Shown here piece after piece: positions 6,181 to 14,222 of a stretch of DNA of 16,975 nucleotides. The stretch comes from Oscillospiraceae bacterium (GTDB taxonomy: Bacteria; Bacillota; Clostridia; Oscillospirales; Ruminococcaceae). The DNA lies in assembly GCA_016295545.1 (NCBI GenBank), contig JAEDLA010000006.1, positions 1 through 16,975 of the forward strand. Direction: 5' to 3'. The notes below the pieces were generated by a model, which saw only the letters and a list, made by a program, of their open reading frames with translations, had not been told where the DNA came from and made no database searches. The translations under genes and the position numbers were made by a program. Position 1 is the first letter of the stretch. Each line of letters begins with the position of its first letter.

Positions 6181-8154
6181 TTATTCAGCGTCCTCAGCAA
6201 CAGCCTCGTCAGCTTCATCAGCAGCGTCTTCAAGGAGAGCACGCATGGAAATGCTGATTCTCTTTGCATCAGTGTCGATGTCGATGATCTGTACATCAAC
6301 TTCCTGACCAACAGAAAGGATATCCTTTACGTTTTCAACCTTCTTGTCAGCGATCTGGGAAATATGGATAAGACCGTCAACTCCGTCGATGATCTGAGCG
6401 AAAGCACCGAAAGTTGTGATAGAAACGATAGTTGCCTTAACAACATCACCTACATTGTAGTTAGCCTTGAAGATTTCCCAGGGGTTGTCCTCAGTTTTCT
6501 TGTAGCCGAGAGAAATTCTGTTCTCCTCCTGATTGAGATCCTTGATGTAAACCTCAAGAGTATCGCCAACGCTTACAACTTCACTGGGGTGCTTGATTCT
6601 CTTCCATGAAAGCTCAGAAATGTGAACCATACCGTCAATACCGCCGAGGTCAACAAATGCACCAAAGCTTGTAAGTGACTTAACCTTGCCGGTATAAACA
6701 TCACCGATGCTTGCAGAAGCCCAGAACTTAGCCTTAGCCTCTTCCTTCTTAGCGTTGAGAACAGCCTTGATAGAGCCGACTGCACGCTTTCTGCCCTCGG
6801 TTACTTCGATGATCATAAATTCAACCTTTTTCTTGAGGAGCTGTTCAAGCTCAGCGCCTCTGGGAAGACCTGTGTGTGAAGCAGGGATAAAGATTCTTAC
6901 GCCGTAAACGCTGAGTGTAACACCCTTGTTGACAACGTGCTGAACAGTGCCCTCGAGAACAGTCTTTTCATCCTTAGCCTTAACGATCTTCTCAAAGCCA
7001 GCCTGCTCGTCAACCTTTCTCTTGGAAAGAGTAGCAGTACCTTCCTGATCGTTGACCTTGATAACGATAAGCTCAACCTCATCGCCGATGCTAACGATAT
7101 CAGAGGGCTTCTTGGAAGGATCGTCCGTAAGGTCGTCCAGAGCGACATAGCCCGTGTGCTTAGTGCCGAGATCAACGATAGCCTCTGTGTTATTTACAGC
7201 GACAACAGTGCCTTTAACTTTCTCTCCTGTATGTATTTTCTTGAGGGACTGTTCCATAGCCTCCGCAAAGTCAATATCCTCTTCCTGATTTGTTGTGAGA
7301 TTTTCATTCTCTGTCATGTTGGTTTGTACCTCCTTAATTATATAAGCCGGAGTTGACGCTCCGGCAGTAATGCCGATTTTTTCAGCAGCGGGTAAATGCA
7401 AAGACAGCAGCTCGTCCGCATTTTCGATGTGGTAGGTTTTACAATACTCGCTGCACACCTCAAACAGTTTCACGGTATTTGAGCTGTGTCTGCCCCCTAC
7501 GACGAGCATAAGGTCAGACCGCTGAGCCAGCGTACGTGCGTCCGATTGTCTTGCGTCGGTAGCATTGCAGATAGTATCAAAAATAACGACATCAGGGTTG
7601 TCTTCAGGGATCACCTTTAAACACTCACCCCATATTACTATATTATACGTTGTTTGCGCAACAATTGCAACCCTTTTTTTCAAATTTATATATTTTTTTT
7701 CAAAAAAGTCTTTTAGCTCAAAATTATCCTTGAAAACGAGGCAATTTTCGTCACAATGACCAACGATTCCCTGCACCTCCGGGTGAGTTGAGTCGCCGGC
7801 AATGAGGATAAAGTAGCCCTCTGCACTTTTTTCAGCGACAATTTTATGGATTCTCGACACGAAAGGACAGGTTGCGTCAAGCATTCTGTTTCCCTTTTGT
7901 GCAATCTGCTCGTATACACTTCTGCCTACTCCGTGTGAGCGAATGACAACAGTCTCGCCCTCCTCCAGCTCGTCTACCGAGGAAATTATCCTTGCTCCCC
8001 TTGACTTCATGTCGTTGACAACGTCCTGATTGTGAATGATAGGACCAAGAGTTGCAACCCTCGTATTTTTTTCAAGCTCACTGTAGACCATTTTTACAGC
8101 TCTGTCAACTCCGAAGCAGAAGCCGGCGGATTTTGCAACAGTTACTTCACTCAT
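6181..8154 (-). CDS. ispH/rpsA: IspH - ribosomal protein S1 fusion (4-hydroxy-3-methylbut-2-enyl diphosphate reductase / S1)
   Basis: This 657-aa protein joins two functions. Residues 1 to about 280 are IspH, the last enzyme of the MEP isoprenoid pathway, which makes IPP and DMAPP from HMBPP. The three iron-sulfur cysteines are visible: C13 (GFCFGV), C96 (DATCPFV) and C196 (ICNAT). H41, H74 and H124 with E126 (THPEV) and the TAGAST motif are also present. From about 281 there are four S1 RNA-binding domains (about 308-378, 396-464, 482-551, 567-637) and an acidic tail, as in ribosomal protein S1 of Gram-positives. This fusion is known in Clostridia. The ATG at 8154 fits the IspH N-terminus, lies 9 bases after GGAGG and overlaps the plsC stop by 8 bases. 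An internal ribosome binding site and ATG at 7317 could give S1 alone. It is the last gene of the operon. Confidence 0.95.
   Translation of the reverse strand: MSEVTVAKSAGFCFGVDRAVKMVYSELEKNTRVATLGPIIHNQDVVNDMKSRGARIISSVDELEEGETVVIRSHGVGRSVYEQIAQKGNRMLDATCPFVSRIHKIVAEKSAEGYFILIAGDSTHPEVQGIVGHCDENCLVFKDNFELKDFFEKKYINLKKRVAIVAQTTYNIVIWGECLKVIPEDNPDVVIFDTICNATDARQSDARTLAQRSDLMLVVGGRHSSNTVKLFEVCSEYCKTYHIENADELLSLHLPAAEKIGITAGASTPAYIIKEVQTNMTENENLTTNQEEDIDFAEAMEQSLKKIHTGEKVKGTVVAVNNTEAIVDLGTKHTGYVALDDLTDDPSKKPSDIVSIGDEVELIVIKVNDQEGTATLSKRKVDEQAGFEKIVKAKDEKTVLEGTVQHVVNKGVTLSVYGVRIFIPASHTGLPRGAELEQLLKKKVEFMIIEVTEGRKRAVGSIKAVLNAKKEEAKAKFWASASIGDVYTGKVKSLTSFGAFVDLGGIDGMVHISELSWKRIKHPSEVVSVGDTLEVYIKDLNQEENRISLGYKKTEDNPWEIFKANYNVGDVVKATIVSITTFGAFAQIIDGVDGLIHISQIADKKVENVKDILSVGQEVDVQIIDIDTDAKRISISMRALLEDAADEADEAVAEDAE
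7315..7335 (-). promoter_or_regulatory. rpsA: Internal ribosome binding site and in-frame ATG for a stand-alone S1 protein
   Basis: AAGGAGGT at 7328-7335 (minus strand) precedes an in-frame ATG at 7315-7317 by about 10 bases. The ATG is codon 280 of the fusion, exactly at the junction between the IspH domain and the S1 module. The product would be 378 aa, starting MTENENLTTNQ, which resembles a natural S1 N-terminus. The match to anti-SD is as good as that of any gene start in the window. That both products are made is inferred. Confidence 0.6.
7642..7670 (-). promoter_or_regulatory. Promoter-like sequence inside ispH, upstream of the S1 module
   Basis: On the minus strand TTGCAA (7665-7670) and a perfect TATAAT (7642-7647) are 17 bases apart. 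Immediately upstream is a run of A-tracts at about 7671-7708, like an UP element. The spacer holds a partial palindrome around TTGTTGCGCAAACAA. The predicted start near 7635 lies about 320 bases before the internal S1 ATG. The region also encodes conserved IspH residues (VAQTTYN), so the match could be chance in A-rich coding sequence. Confidence 0.4.
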
Positions 8155-8791
8155 CGGCATTTCCCTCCGCAGTCTTTTCCGGCTTAACAGCTTCATCTCC
8201 CTCAACAAGACGGGTTATCTCAGCCATGTAGGCATTTTTCAGCCTCACAAGCTTTCTCGGATCAGGCTCGTCCACACAGGTGGGGCAGTAATCGGAAGGA
8301 TCAATAGGCTTGCCGTACTTTACAGTAATTCTGCACCGGAATTTCAGCTTTTCGCCGAAAACAACTCCCACAGGGATTATCCGGCAGCCTGAACGGGCAG
8401 CAATGAGGGCGGCTCCTGTTTTTCCACGATGAACCTTTCCGTCCTTTGAACGGGTGCCTTCGGGGAATATCACCAGACTCCTGCCGCTTTTCAGCCTTTC
8501 AACAGCAGTATCGATAACTGTCATGTCGCCCTTTCCACGGGATACGGGAAAAGCTCCGAGAGCACGTATCAGTGCGGCAAACAAAGGATTTCTGAAAAGC
8601 TCCTCCTTAGCCATAAAGGCAAATTTTCCCTTAGCTCCTGCCCCTACAAGAGGCGGATCTGCATTTGAACGGTGGTTGGATGTGTAGATAACAGCCTCCT
8701 TGTCCGGAATATTCTCTTTTCCCTCGTATCTCAGGCTGTAGCATAGGTGAAAGGCTGTCCAGACAGCATATTTGCATATATAGTAAAGCAT
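8147..8791 (-). CDS. plsC: 1-acyl-sn-glycerol-3-phosphate acyltransferase (PlsC family)
   Basis: Membrane-associated acyltransferase expected to add the second acyl chain to lysophosphatidic acid, giving phosphatidic acid for phospholipid synthesis. The protein is 214 aa. The H-X4-D catalytic motif is NHRSNADP (H40, D45) and the substrate motif is FPEGTRS at 109-115. A hydrophobic N-terminal stretch at about 1-20 probably contacts the membrane. The C-terminal tail is charged. Its ATG overlaps the cmk stop by one base (TAATG), with GGAGG 9 bases upstream, and its stop overlaps the fusion start, so it is likely translationally coupled on both sides. The order cmk-plsC-ispH/rpsA is common in Clostridia. 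Confidence 0.92.
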   Translation of the reverse strand: MLYYICKYAVWTAFHLCYSLRYEGKENIPDKEAVIYTSNHRSNADPPLVGAGAKGKFAFMAKEELFRNPLFAALIRALGAFPVSRGKGDMTVIDTAVERLKSGRSLVIFPEGTRSKDGKVHRGKTGAALIAARSGCRIIPVGVVFGEKLKFRCRITVKYGKPIDPSDYCPTCVDEPDPRKLVRLKNAYMAEITRLVEGDEAVKPEKTAEGNADE

Positions 8792-9468
8792 TACATTTTC
8801 CCTCCGCTGCTGAGTTTTTCGCTGATTATACGGCTTATCTCCTCTGCTGATTCCTCAAGACCAAGGTTCGTTGTATCAACAAGGACAGCGTCCTCAGCCT
8901 GTCTGAGAGGAGCAGTTTTGCGGTTCATGTCATTTCTGTCACGTTCGATAATGTCGCTGAGTATCTCCTCATAACAGGGACAACCCAGCTTGTCGGAAAG
9001 CTCCTTGTACCGCCGTGAAGCTCTCTCCTCTGCAGACGCCGTAAGGAAGATTTTTACCTGTGCGTCGGGAAGAACTACCGTTCCGATATCCCTGCCGTCC
9101 ATTATGACATTGTTCTCACGGGCAATTTTTTTCTGCATCTCAAAAAGATAATCACGCACTGCCGGAATAGTGGAGACCTTTGAAGCCGCCATTGATATCT
9201 CCGGCGTTCTTATGAGGTCAGAAACGTCTCTGTCACCAAGATAAACACGCTGTGCCCCGTCAATAAATTTAAGAGAAACCTCCGCACCGTCAAGTGATTT
9301 CACAATTTCATCGTCAGGAATGTTATTTTCCGTGATATACAAAGCAATAGTCCTGTATAGAGCGCCTGTGTCAACATAGATATAACCGAGTTTTGCCGAA
9401 ACCATTTTAGCAATGGTGCTTTTTCCTGCACCGGCAGGACCGTCAATAGCAATATTTATTGTATTCAA
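8791..9468 (-). CDS. cmk: Cytidylate kinase
   Basis: Phosphorylates CMP and dCMP to the diphosphates using ATP, in the cytoplasm. The length of 225 aa is normal for the family. The P-loop GPAGAGKST is near residues 10-18, followed by the substrate motif DGRDIGTVVLP and the lid-region DRND. The start codon is TTG at 9468: AGGAGGAG overlaps the upstream stop a few bases before it, and the encoded MNTINIAIDGPAG fits the family N-terminus. No alternative ATG exists before the P-loop. It lies 12 bases after the PF06541 gene and is joined to plsC by TAATG. Confidence 0.95.
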   Translation of the reverse strand: MNTINIAIDGPAGAGKSTIAKMVSAKLGYIYVDTGALYRTIALYITENNIPDDEIVKSLDGAEVSLKFIDGAQRVYLGDRDVSDLIRTPEISMAASKVSTIPAVRDYLFEMQKKIARENNVIMDGRDIGTVVLPDAQVKIFLTASAEERASRRYKELSDKLGCPCYEEILSDIIERDRNDMNRKTAPLRQAEDAVLVDTTNLGLEESAEEISRIISEKLSSGGKM

Positions 9469-9480
9469 AGTTATCTCCTC

Positions 9481-10002
9481 CTATAGAAAATTTTTCACTG
9501 AGATAATAAGGTCTGTCAGCACAGCTATGACTGATACTGAGCTGAACACCGCACAGAACCACACCGGAAGCTTCTGACTGAGCTTTTCCGAAACAGGGTG
9601 AAGTCCCCAGAAATAGATTACTGCAAAAATTCCGAAAATCGCACTGGATATTCCGCTTGACCTGTCAAGTATTGAAAACCACCAGCCCTCGTATGTCCAT
9701 AACTGCCGGTGAAAAATGAACTCCAGCAAATATGATGCACCAAGCTCGAACAAGGTAGTTATCACCGCTGAAAAGAAAAATATAAACAAAGGATTCCGCT
9801 TTTTCCTCAGCAGCAGAAGAAGCATGAACGCTCCAACTGCATAAATGGGGATTATCGGCAGCCACAGTATTCCACGATTCACAAATTCGCCATAGAGAAT
9901 CCAGACTGTCACTACCTCGTATATCCAGCCGATAAAGCCTGCTGTCATAAATTCAAAGATATAGCGGAACGATGTCCGCAGGAATTTATTTTGCTCCCTC
10001 AT
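9481..10002 (-). CDS. PF06541-family integral membrane protein (putative ABC-transporter type IV permease)
   Basis: A 173-aa polytopic membrane protein with about five predicted hydrophobic segments (roughly 16-38, 46-63, 70-90, 115-135 and 147-168). Conserved-looking motifs are GFIGWIYEVV, FVNRGILWLPIIPIYAVGA and FELGASYLLE, with a Trp-rich stretch near 102-108. These fit the family named putative ABC-transporter type IV. No ATP-binding partner is encoded nearby, so a transport role is unproven. Its ATG is 3 bases after the flavoprotein stop, and GGGGTGA, which contains that stop, serves as a ribosome binding site. It is probably co-expressed with cmk. Confidence 0.75.
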   Translation of the reverse strand: MREQNKFLRTSFRYIFEFMTAGFIGWIYEVVTVWILYGEFVNRGILWLPIIPIYAVGAFMLLLLLRKKRNPLFIFFFSAVITTLFELGASYLLEFIFHRQLWTYEGWWFSILDRSSGISSAIFGIFAVIYFWGLHPVSEKLSQKLPVWFCAVFSSVSVIAVLTDLIISVKNFL

Positions 10003-10005
10003 ATC

Positions 10006-11226
10006 TCACCCCATATTCATAGCCGCCGAATATGCAGTGGAAAAGGCAATTTGCAAATTAAAGCCTCCGGTATATCCGTCCACATCTATGACCTCTCCGG
10101 CAAAAAACAGTCCGGGAACAAGCTTTGATTCCATAGTTTTCGGGTTTATCTCCTTAACGGAAACTCCGCCGCTGGTGACTATCGCCTCGTCAATGGGACG
10201 AAAACCGGAAATCCGCACAGGAAATGCTTTTATAAGCTTGCCGAAGTCTCTGCGCTGCTCCTTTGTAATGCCGTTGACCTTCTGTTCAGCCGGAATTCCC
10301 GAAAGCTTCACCGCAACGGGAATAAGCTTTGCCGGAAGAAGCTTTCTGACAGCATTTATAAAGTCACGATTGAGATTTTCGCTGAAATCACGCTGAATCC
10401 TGCTGTCAAGCTGCTCCGGAGAAAGTCCCGGCTTCATGTCGATAAGCAGCCGGTACCTTTCAGACTTCATTTCACGGATATGTGAGCTTGCACTGAGCAC
10501 CAGCGGTCCGGAGACGCCGAAATGGGTGAACAGCATCTCTCCAAGCTCGCTGTAGATGAGCTTTTCGCCGTCATAAAGATGAAGCTCCACATTGCGCAGA
10601 GACAGTCCCATCATATCAGCACAGTACTTATCCGGCGAAACAAGGGGAACAAGAGATGGTTTCAGCGGAGTTATACTGTGACCAGCCTCCTCTGCAAGCC
10701 TGCAGCCGTCTCCGTCAGAGCCAGTTTTCGGGTAGGAGCTTCCGCCGCAGGCAATAAGAACAGAATCGGCAAAGTAGTCCTCACCGCCTGCACGAACGCC
10801 TTTGCACACGCCGTCTTTTATAATAATATGTCTGACAGGCTTGTGGATTATTTTTACCCCAAGTGCTTTAAGCTCCTTGTCAAGAGCATTAACGATGTCC
10901 TCTGCCTTGTCGCTGACCGGAAAGACTCTGCCCCCTCTTTCAGTTTTCAGCTCAACGCCGAGAGCGGTGAAGAAATCCATAGTATCCTGCGAATCAAAGG
11001 CTGAAAAGGCACTGTAAAGGAATCGTGGATTTACCGGAATATTGTTCATAAGCTCTCCGGCGCTGCAGTTGTTTGTAACGTTGCATCTTCCCTTGCCTGT
11101 GATACGCAGCTTTCTTCCCACTGACGCATTTTTCTCGAACATCAGCACGCTTTTTCCGAGACGGGCGCACTGTATGCCGGCAAAGCACCCTGCCGCACCG
11201 GCACCTATTATAATAACATCAGCCAT
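10006..11226 (-). CDS. HI0933/YhiN-family FAD-dependent oxidoreductase (BaiN/RdsA-like)
   Basis: A 406-aa flavoprotein. The Rossmann dinucleotide motif GAGAAG is at 8-13, the family signature GRKLRITGKGRCNVTN at about 37-52, and the C-terminal FAD motif GYTGGFNLQIAFSTA near 384-398. Members were long annotated as aminoacetone oxidase or unknown. The E. coli homologue YhiN has, as I recall, been linked to dihydrouridine formation in 23S rRNA (RdsA), and BaiN acts on bile acids in gut clostridia. The neighbours here are housekeeping genes including ribosomal protein S1, so an rRNA role is more plausible than bile acid reduction; this is inference. The ATG overlaps the DUF3006 stop by 8 bases, with GGAGG 7 bases upstream. 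Confidence 0.88.
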   Translation of the reverse strand: MADVIIIGAGAAGCFAGIQCARLGKSVLMFEKNASVGRKLRITGKGRCNVTNNCSAGELMNNIPVNPRFLYSAFSAFDSQDTMDFFTALGVELKTERGGRVFPVSDKAEDIVNALDKELKALGVKIIHKPVRHIIIKDGVCKGVRAGGEDYFADSVLIACGGSSYPKTGSDGDGCRLAEEAGHSITPLKPSLVPLVSPDKYCADMMGLSLRNVELHLYDGEKLIYSELGEMLFTHFGVSGPLVLSASSHIREMKSERYRLLIDMKPGLSPEQLDSRIQRDFSENLNRDFINAVRKLLPAKLIPVAVKLSGIPAEQKVNGITKEQRRDFGKLIKAFPVRISGFRPIDEAIVTSGGVSVKEINPKTMESKLVPGLFFAGEVIDVDGYTGGFNLQIAFSTAYSAAMNMG

Positions 11227-11437
11227 TGCCGTTCCTCCGGAGCATATTCAGCTTACTGCGGACAGCGGCACGTCTTGCCTCTGTAGCTTCTCTGTCGGGA
11301 AGATAAACGCCGTTTTCAGTCCGCAGAACATCACCCTCCTGTGCATCGGAGGATATACAGCTCCTGCTTACCTGAACCATGCCGCTGTCAGTTTCAAGAA
11401 CGGCAATGTCGCCTTCAAAGCGGTCAATAATAATCAT
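11219..11437 (-). CDS. DUF3006 domain protein
   Basis: A 72-aa protein: MIIIDRFEGDIAVLET, then a short beta-rich domain ending near EGDVL, VYLPDREAT and a basic Arg-rich tail. This matches the DUF3006 pattern, small proteins often encoded next to ComEC-like metallo-beta-lactamase-fold proteins, as here. The function is unknown. The start overlaps the upstream gene's stop as ATGA, with GAGG just before it. The pairing suggests it works with or regulates the upstream hydrolase. Confidence 0.8.
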   Translation of the reverse strand: MIIIDRFEGDIAVLETDSGMVQVSRSCISSDAQEGDVLRTENGVYLPDREATEARRAAVRSKLNMLRRNGNG

Positions 11438-12372
11438 TCCATACCTCTTTCTGTACGGATCTGCAGCGTACTGCCGTCCGACTCAAATATAATGCTGCCG
11501 CACTGGTCGGTGCGGTAAATTTTTCTGGCATACTCCGAAAGCCTGTCCACAATCACAGGAGAGGGGTGTCCGTAGGAATTACCCTCACCGCACATAATAA
11601 CGGCATAATCCGGCGAAACAACTTTCAGAAACTCCTCTGATGAGGAGGTGTCACTGCCGTGATGACCAGCCTTGTAGACCTTTACGTGCTGAAGCCTGCC
11701 GCTTTGGAGCATTTCCTCCTCCGCCAGCTTTTCGGCATCTCCTGTAAAAAGGAAGCTGTTGCTGCCGTGCCGGAGAATTATTCCTATGGAGTAGTTGTTG
11801 GCACCGCTGTATTTCGGACTGTTTGGAGCAATTATCTCCGCTTCGGCTTCACCTATTTTTATTGTACTGCCCAGCTGTGCTTCATTTATGTAAAGTCCTT
11901 TTGCACTGCAGGCGTCAATAAATCTCTCATAATAACGTGTGGTAGGAATATCGCTGTCATCAATATGCGGCATTATTATCTCACCAATATCGTAATTGCT
12001 TACCACATCGCCCATACAGCCCATGTGATCGGAATGAGGGTGAGTTGCAGCAAGAACGTCTATCCTCTTAACGCCCTGACTGTTAAGAAAAGCCGCAACA
12101 CGATCGAATTCCGTAGATTCGCCGCAGTCTATAAGCATATTCTGCCCGCCGCAGCTTATGAGAACGCAGTCTCCCTGTCCAACATCAATAAAGCTGACTG
12201 CAAGATTATCATTACAGTCAGGGGCAAAAAAGCTGTTTACCCTGTCCCTGAGCCAGCCCACGGGATTATAGCCTGCCCCCTCTGCAATAGTAAGAAACAG
12301 AAACAAAACCAGGAATACATATACTATTTTTTGCGGTAATGAGAGCTTTTTGCCTGTTTTTTTGTCTGCCAA
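11434..12372 (-). CDS. Membrane-anchored ComEC/Rec2-like metallo-beta-lactamase-fold hydrolase
   Basis: A 312-aa protein with one N-terminal membrane segment (about 15-31) and an extracytoplasmic metallo-beta-lactamase fold like the C-terminal domain of ComEC. Metal ligands visible are HPHSDH (H111, H113, D115, H116), D212 in FTGDAE and H237/H238 in AGHHGS. The substrate is unknown; related ComEC domains are thought to be nucleases or phosphodiesterases. The channel-forming competence domain of ComEC is absent, so this is the stand-alone form and not a DNA uptake channel. The start is TTG at 12372, with GGGGAGGTGACAGACG upstream and no nearby ATG. The first 49 bases overlap the end of the ygiQ-like gene in another frame, implying translational coupling. 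Confidence 0.85.
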   Translation of the reverse strand: MADKKTGKKLSLPQKIVYVFLVLFLFLTIAEGAGYNPVGWLRDRVNSFFAPDCNDNLAVSFIDVGQGDCVLISCGGQNMLIDCGESTEFDRVAAFLNSQGVKRIDVLAATHPHSDHMGCMGDVVSNYDIGEIIMPHIDDSDIPTTRYYERFIDACSAKGLYINEAQLGSTIKIGEAEAEIIAPNSPKYSGANNYSIGIILRHGSNSFLFTGDAEKLAEEEMLQSGRLQHVKVYKAGHHGSDTSSSEEFLKVVSPDYAVIMCGEGNSYGHPSPVIVDRLSEYARKIYRTDQCGSIIFESDGSTLQIRTERGME

Positions 12373-14213
12373 CGTCTGTCACCTCCCCTTTTGTCACTGC
12401 CTCCGGAGCTTCTGCGTTTTTTCGGCAGTTCCTCTGCAAGGCAGTTCTTCCCTGTGCCGATAAGGTCTCTCCTGCCGGCTTTTTTCAGAGCTTCAAGGAC
12501 TATTTCCCTGTTCTCCGGCTTGAAATACTGGAGCAGTGCCCTCTGCATTGCCTTTTCCTCAGGCGACCTGGGGACATAGACCTTTTCCATTGTATAAGGG
12601 TCAAGCTCCGTGTAAAACATACAGGTGGAAATTGTTCCGGGCGTCGGATAAAAGTCCTGTACCTGTTCGGGGTGAATCCTGTTTTCTTTCAGGAAAACAG
12701 CCAGTTCCACAGCTTCTTTCAGGGTACTTCCGGGATGAGAGGACATAAGGTACGGCACAAGATACTGTTCCTTGCCTATGCCCTTTGTTATCTCATAGAA
12801 ACGCTTCTGAAAGGCTTTGTACGCCTCAATATGAGGCTTTCCCATTTTGTCAAGAACAGCCGCAGAACAGTGTTCAGGCGCTACCTTTAACTGACCGCTG
12901 ACATGATATTTTATAAGCTCACGCATAAATTCGCCGTCTTTGTCCTCCATGAGGTAGTCGTAGCGTATTCCGGAGCGAATGAAAACACGCTTCACACCCC
13001 TGATACTGCGAAGTTTACGGAGAATCCCCAGATATTCCGAATGATTCACTTCCAGAGCCGGACACGGTTTCGGAGCAAGGCATTTTTTACCTTTGCACAG
13101 TCCTTTTTCAAGCTGTTTATGGCATGAGGGACTGCGGAAATTAGCCGTCGGACCGCCGACATCATGGATATATCCCTTAAAATTGGGCATTTTCGTTATT
13201 TTCTCAGCTTCCCGGAGAATCGATTCCTCACTGCGGCAGGTAATCCTCCGCCCCTGATGAAGTGCAATCGAGCAGAAATTGCAGTACCCGAAACACCCTC
13301 TGTTATGGGTTATGGAGAACTGTACCTCCTCGATGCCCGGAACGCCTCCCAGCTTCTCATAGGAGGGGTGATAAGTGCGCATAAAGGGCAAATCGTAGAT
13401 TTTGTCAAGCTCCTCAGTCGTAAGGCTTGGAGACGGCGGATTCTGCACCAGCATCATATTTCCATGACGCTGTATGACAGTTTTTCCATAGACCTCGTCC
13501 TGCCAGTCGTACTGTATCTTCGTAGCCTTTGCATACTCCGTTTTGCTTGTGCTGACCTGTTCAAATGAGGGACACTGAGCCGCACCTATGGGAGTATTCA
13601 CCGGTTCAGTGAGGTAACAGGTTCCCCGAATATCGTGTATCTCCCCGATTTTTTCACCTGCTGCCAGCCTTGCAGTAAGCTCAGTTATCTGATGCTCTCC
13701 CATGCCGTACATGAGCAGATCAGCTCCGCTGTCGGCAAGAATAGTAGGTCTTACAGCGTCGTCCCAGTAGTCATAATGGGCAAAACGGCGCAGGGAAGCC
13801 TCCAGTCCGCCGATAGCAATGGGAACGTCACCAAAAATCTCACGAAGCCTGCGGCAGTAGACTATTACCGCCCTGTCAGGACGTTTTCCGGCTGCTCCTC
13901 CGGCAGTATATGCATCATCGGAGCGCTTTCTCTTTGCGGCAGTGTAGTGAGCAACCATTGAATCAATATTTCCTGAGGTCACAAGAAATGCATATTTCGG
14001 CGCACCAAAGCGGAGAAAATCCTTGTCAGAACGCCAGTCCGGCTGTGAGATTATTCCCACAGTATAGCCCAGCGACTGGATAAGCCTTGTAATAATAGCA
14101 GCTCCGAAGCTCGGGTGGTCAACATAAGCGTCGCCTGTTATATAGATATAGTCAAACTGACTTATCCCCTGCTGCTCCATTTCCTCCCGTGTTATCGGTA
14201 AAAATCCATTCAT
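12324..14213 (-). CDS. ygiQ: YgiQ-family radical SAM protein
   Basis: A 629-aa protein of the YgiQ/UPF0313 family, whose reaction is not known. The N-terminal domain (about 1-290) includes FDYIYITGDAYVDHPSFG and GGLEASLRR. The radical SAM core carries the 4Fe-4S motif C-X3-C-X2-C in RGCFGYCNFCS (C307, C311, C314). The C-terminal part has several more cysteines (GLCKGKKCLAPKPCPALE) and ends in a Lys/Arg-rich tail like the DUF3362 region. It begins 9 bases after the ftsK stop, with TGAGGTGAT as ribosome binding site. Its last 49 bases overlap the following gene. Strict oxygen-sensitive chemistry fits an anaerobe. Confidence 0.92.
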   Translation of the reverse strand: MNGFLPITREEMEQQGISQFDYIYITGDAYVDHPSFGAAIITRLIQSLGYTVGIISQPDWRSDKDFLRFGAPKYAFLVTSGNIDSMVAHYTAAKRKRSDDAYTAGGAAGKRPDRAVIVYCRRLREIFGDVPIAIGGLEASLRRFAHYDYWDDAVRPTILADSGADLLMYGMGEHQITELTARLAAGEKIGEIHDIRGTCYLTEPVNTPIGAAQCPSFEQVSTSKTEYAKATKIQYDWQDEVYGKTVIQRHGNMMLVQNPPSPSLTTEELDKIYDLPFMRTYHPSYEKLGGVPGIEEVQFSITHNRGCFGYCNFCSIALHQGRRITCRSEESILREAEKITKMPNFKGYIHDVGGPTANFRSPSCHKQLEKGLCKGKKCLAPKPCPALEVNHSEYLGILRKLRSIRGVKRVFIRSGIRYDYLMEDKDGEFMRELIKYHVSGQLKVAPEHCSAAVLDKMGKPHIEAYKAFQKRFYEITKGIGKEQYLVPYLMSSHPGSTLKEAVELAVFLKENRIHPEQVQDFYPTPGTISTCMFYTELDPYTMEKVYVPRSPEEKAMQRALLQYFKPENREIVLEALKKAGRRDLIGTGKNCLAEELPKKRRSSGGSDKRGGDRRWQTKKQAKSSHYRKK

Positions 14214-14222
14214 AATATCACC

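Noticed and set aside
6181..8154. The IspH-S1 fusion as a sequencing frameshift or novel fusion
   Set aside because: The frame is intact over both domains and this fusion is already known in Clostridia, so the fusion itself is not new.
11659..12339. A 226-codon plus-strand open frame opposite the metallo-beta-lactamase-fold gene
   Set aside because: It is antisense to a gene with clear motifs, has no recognisable domain, and its composition is what the complementary strand of a real gene would give.
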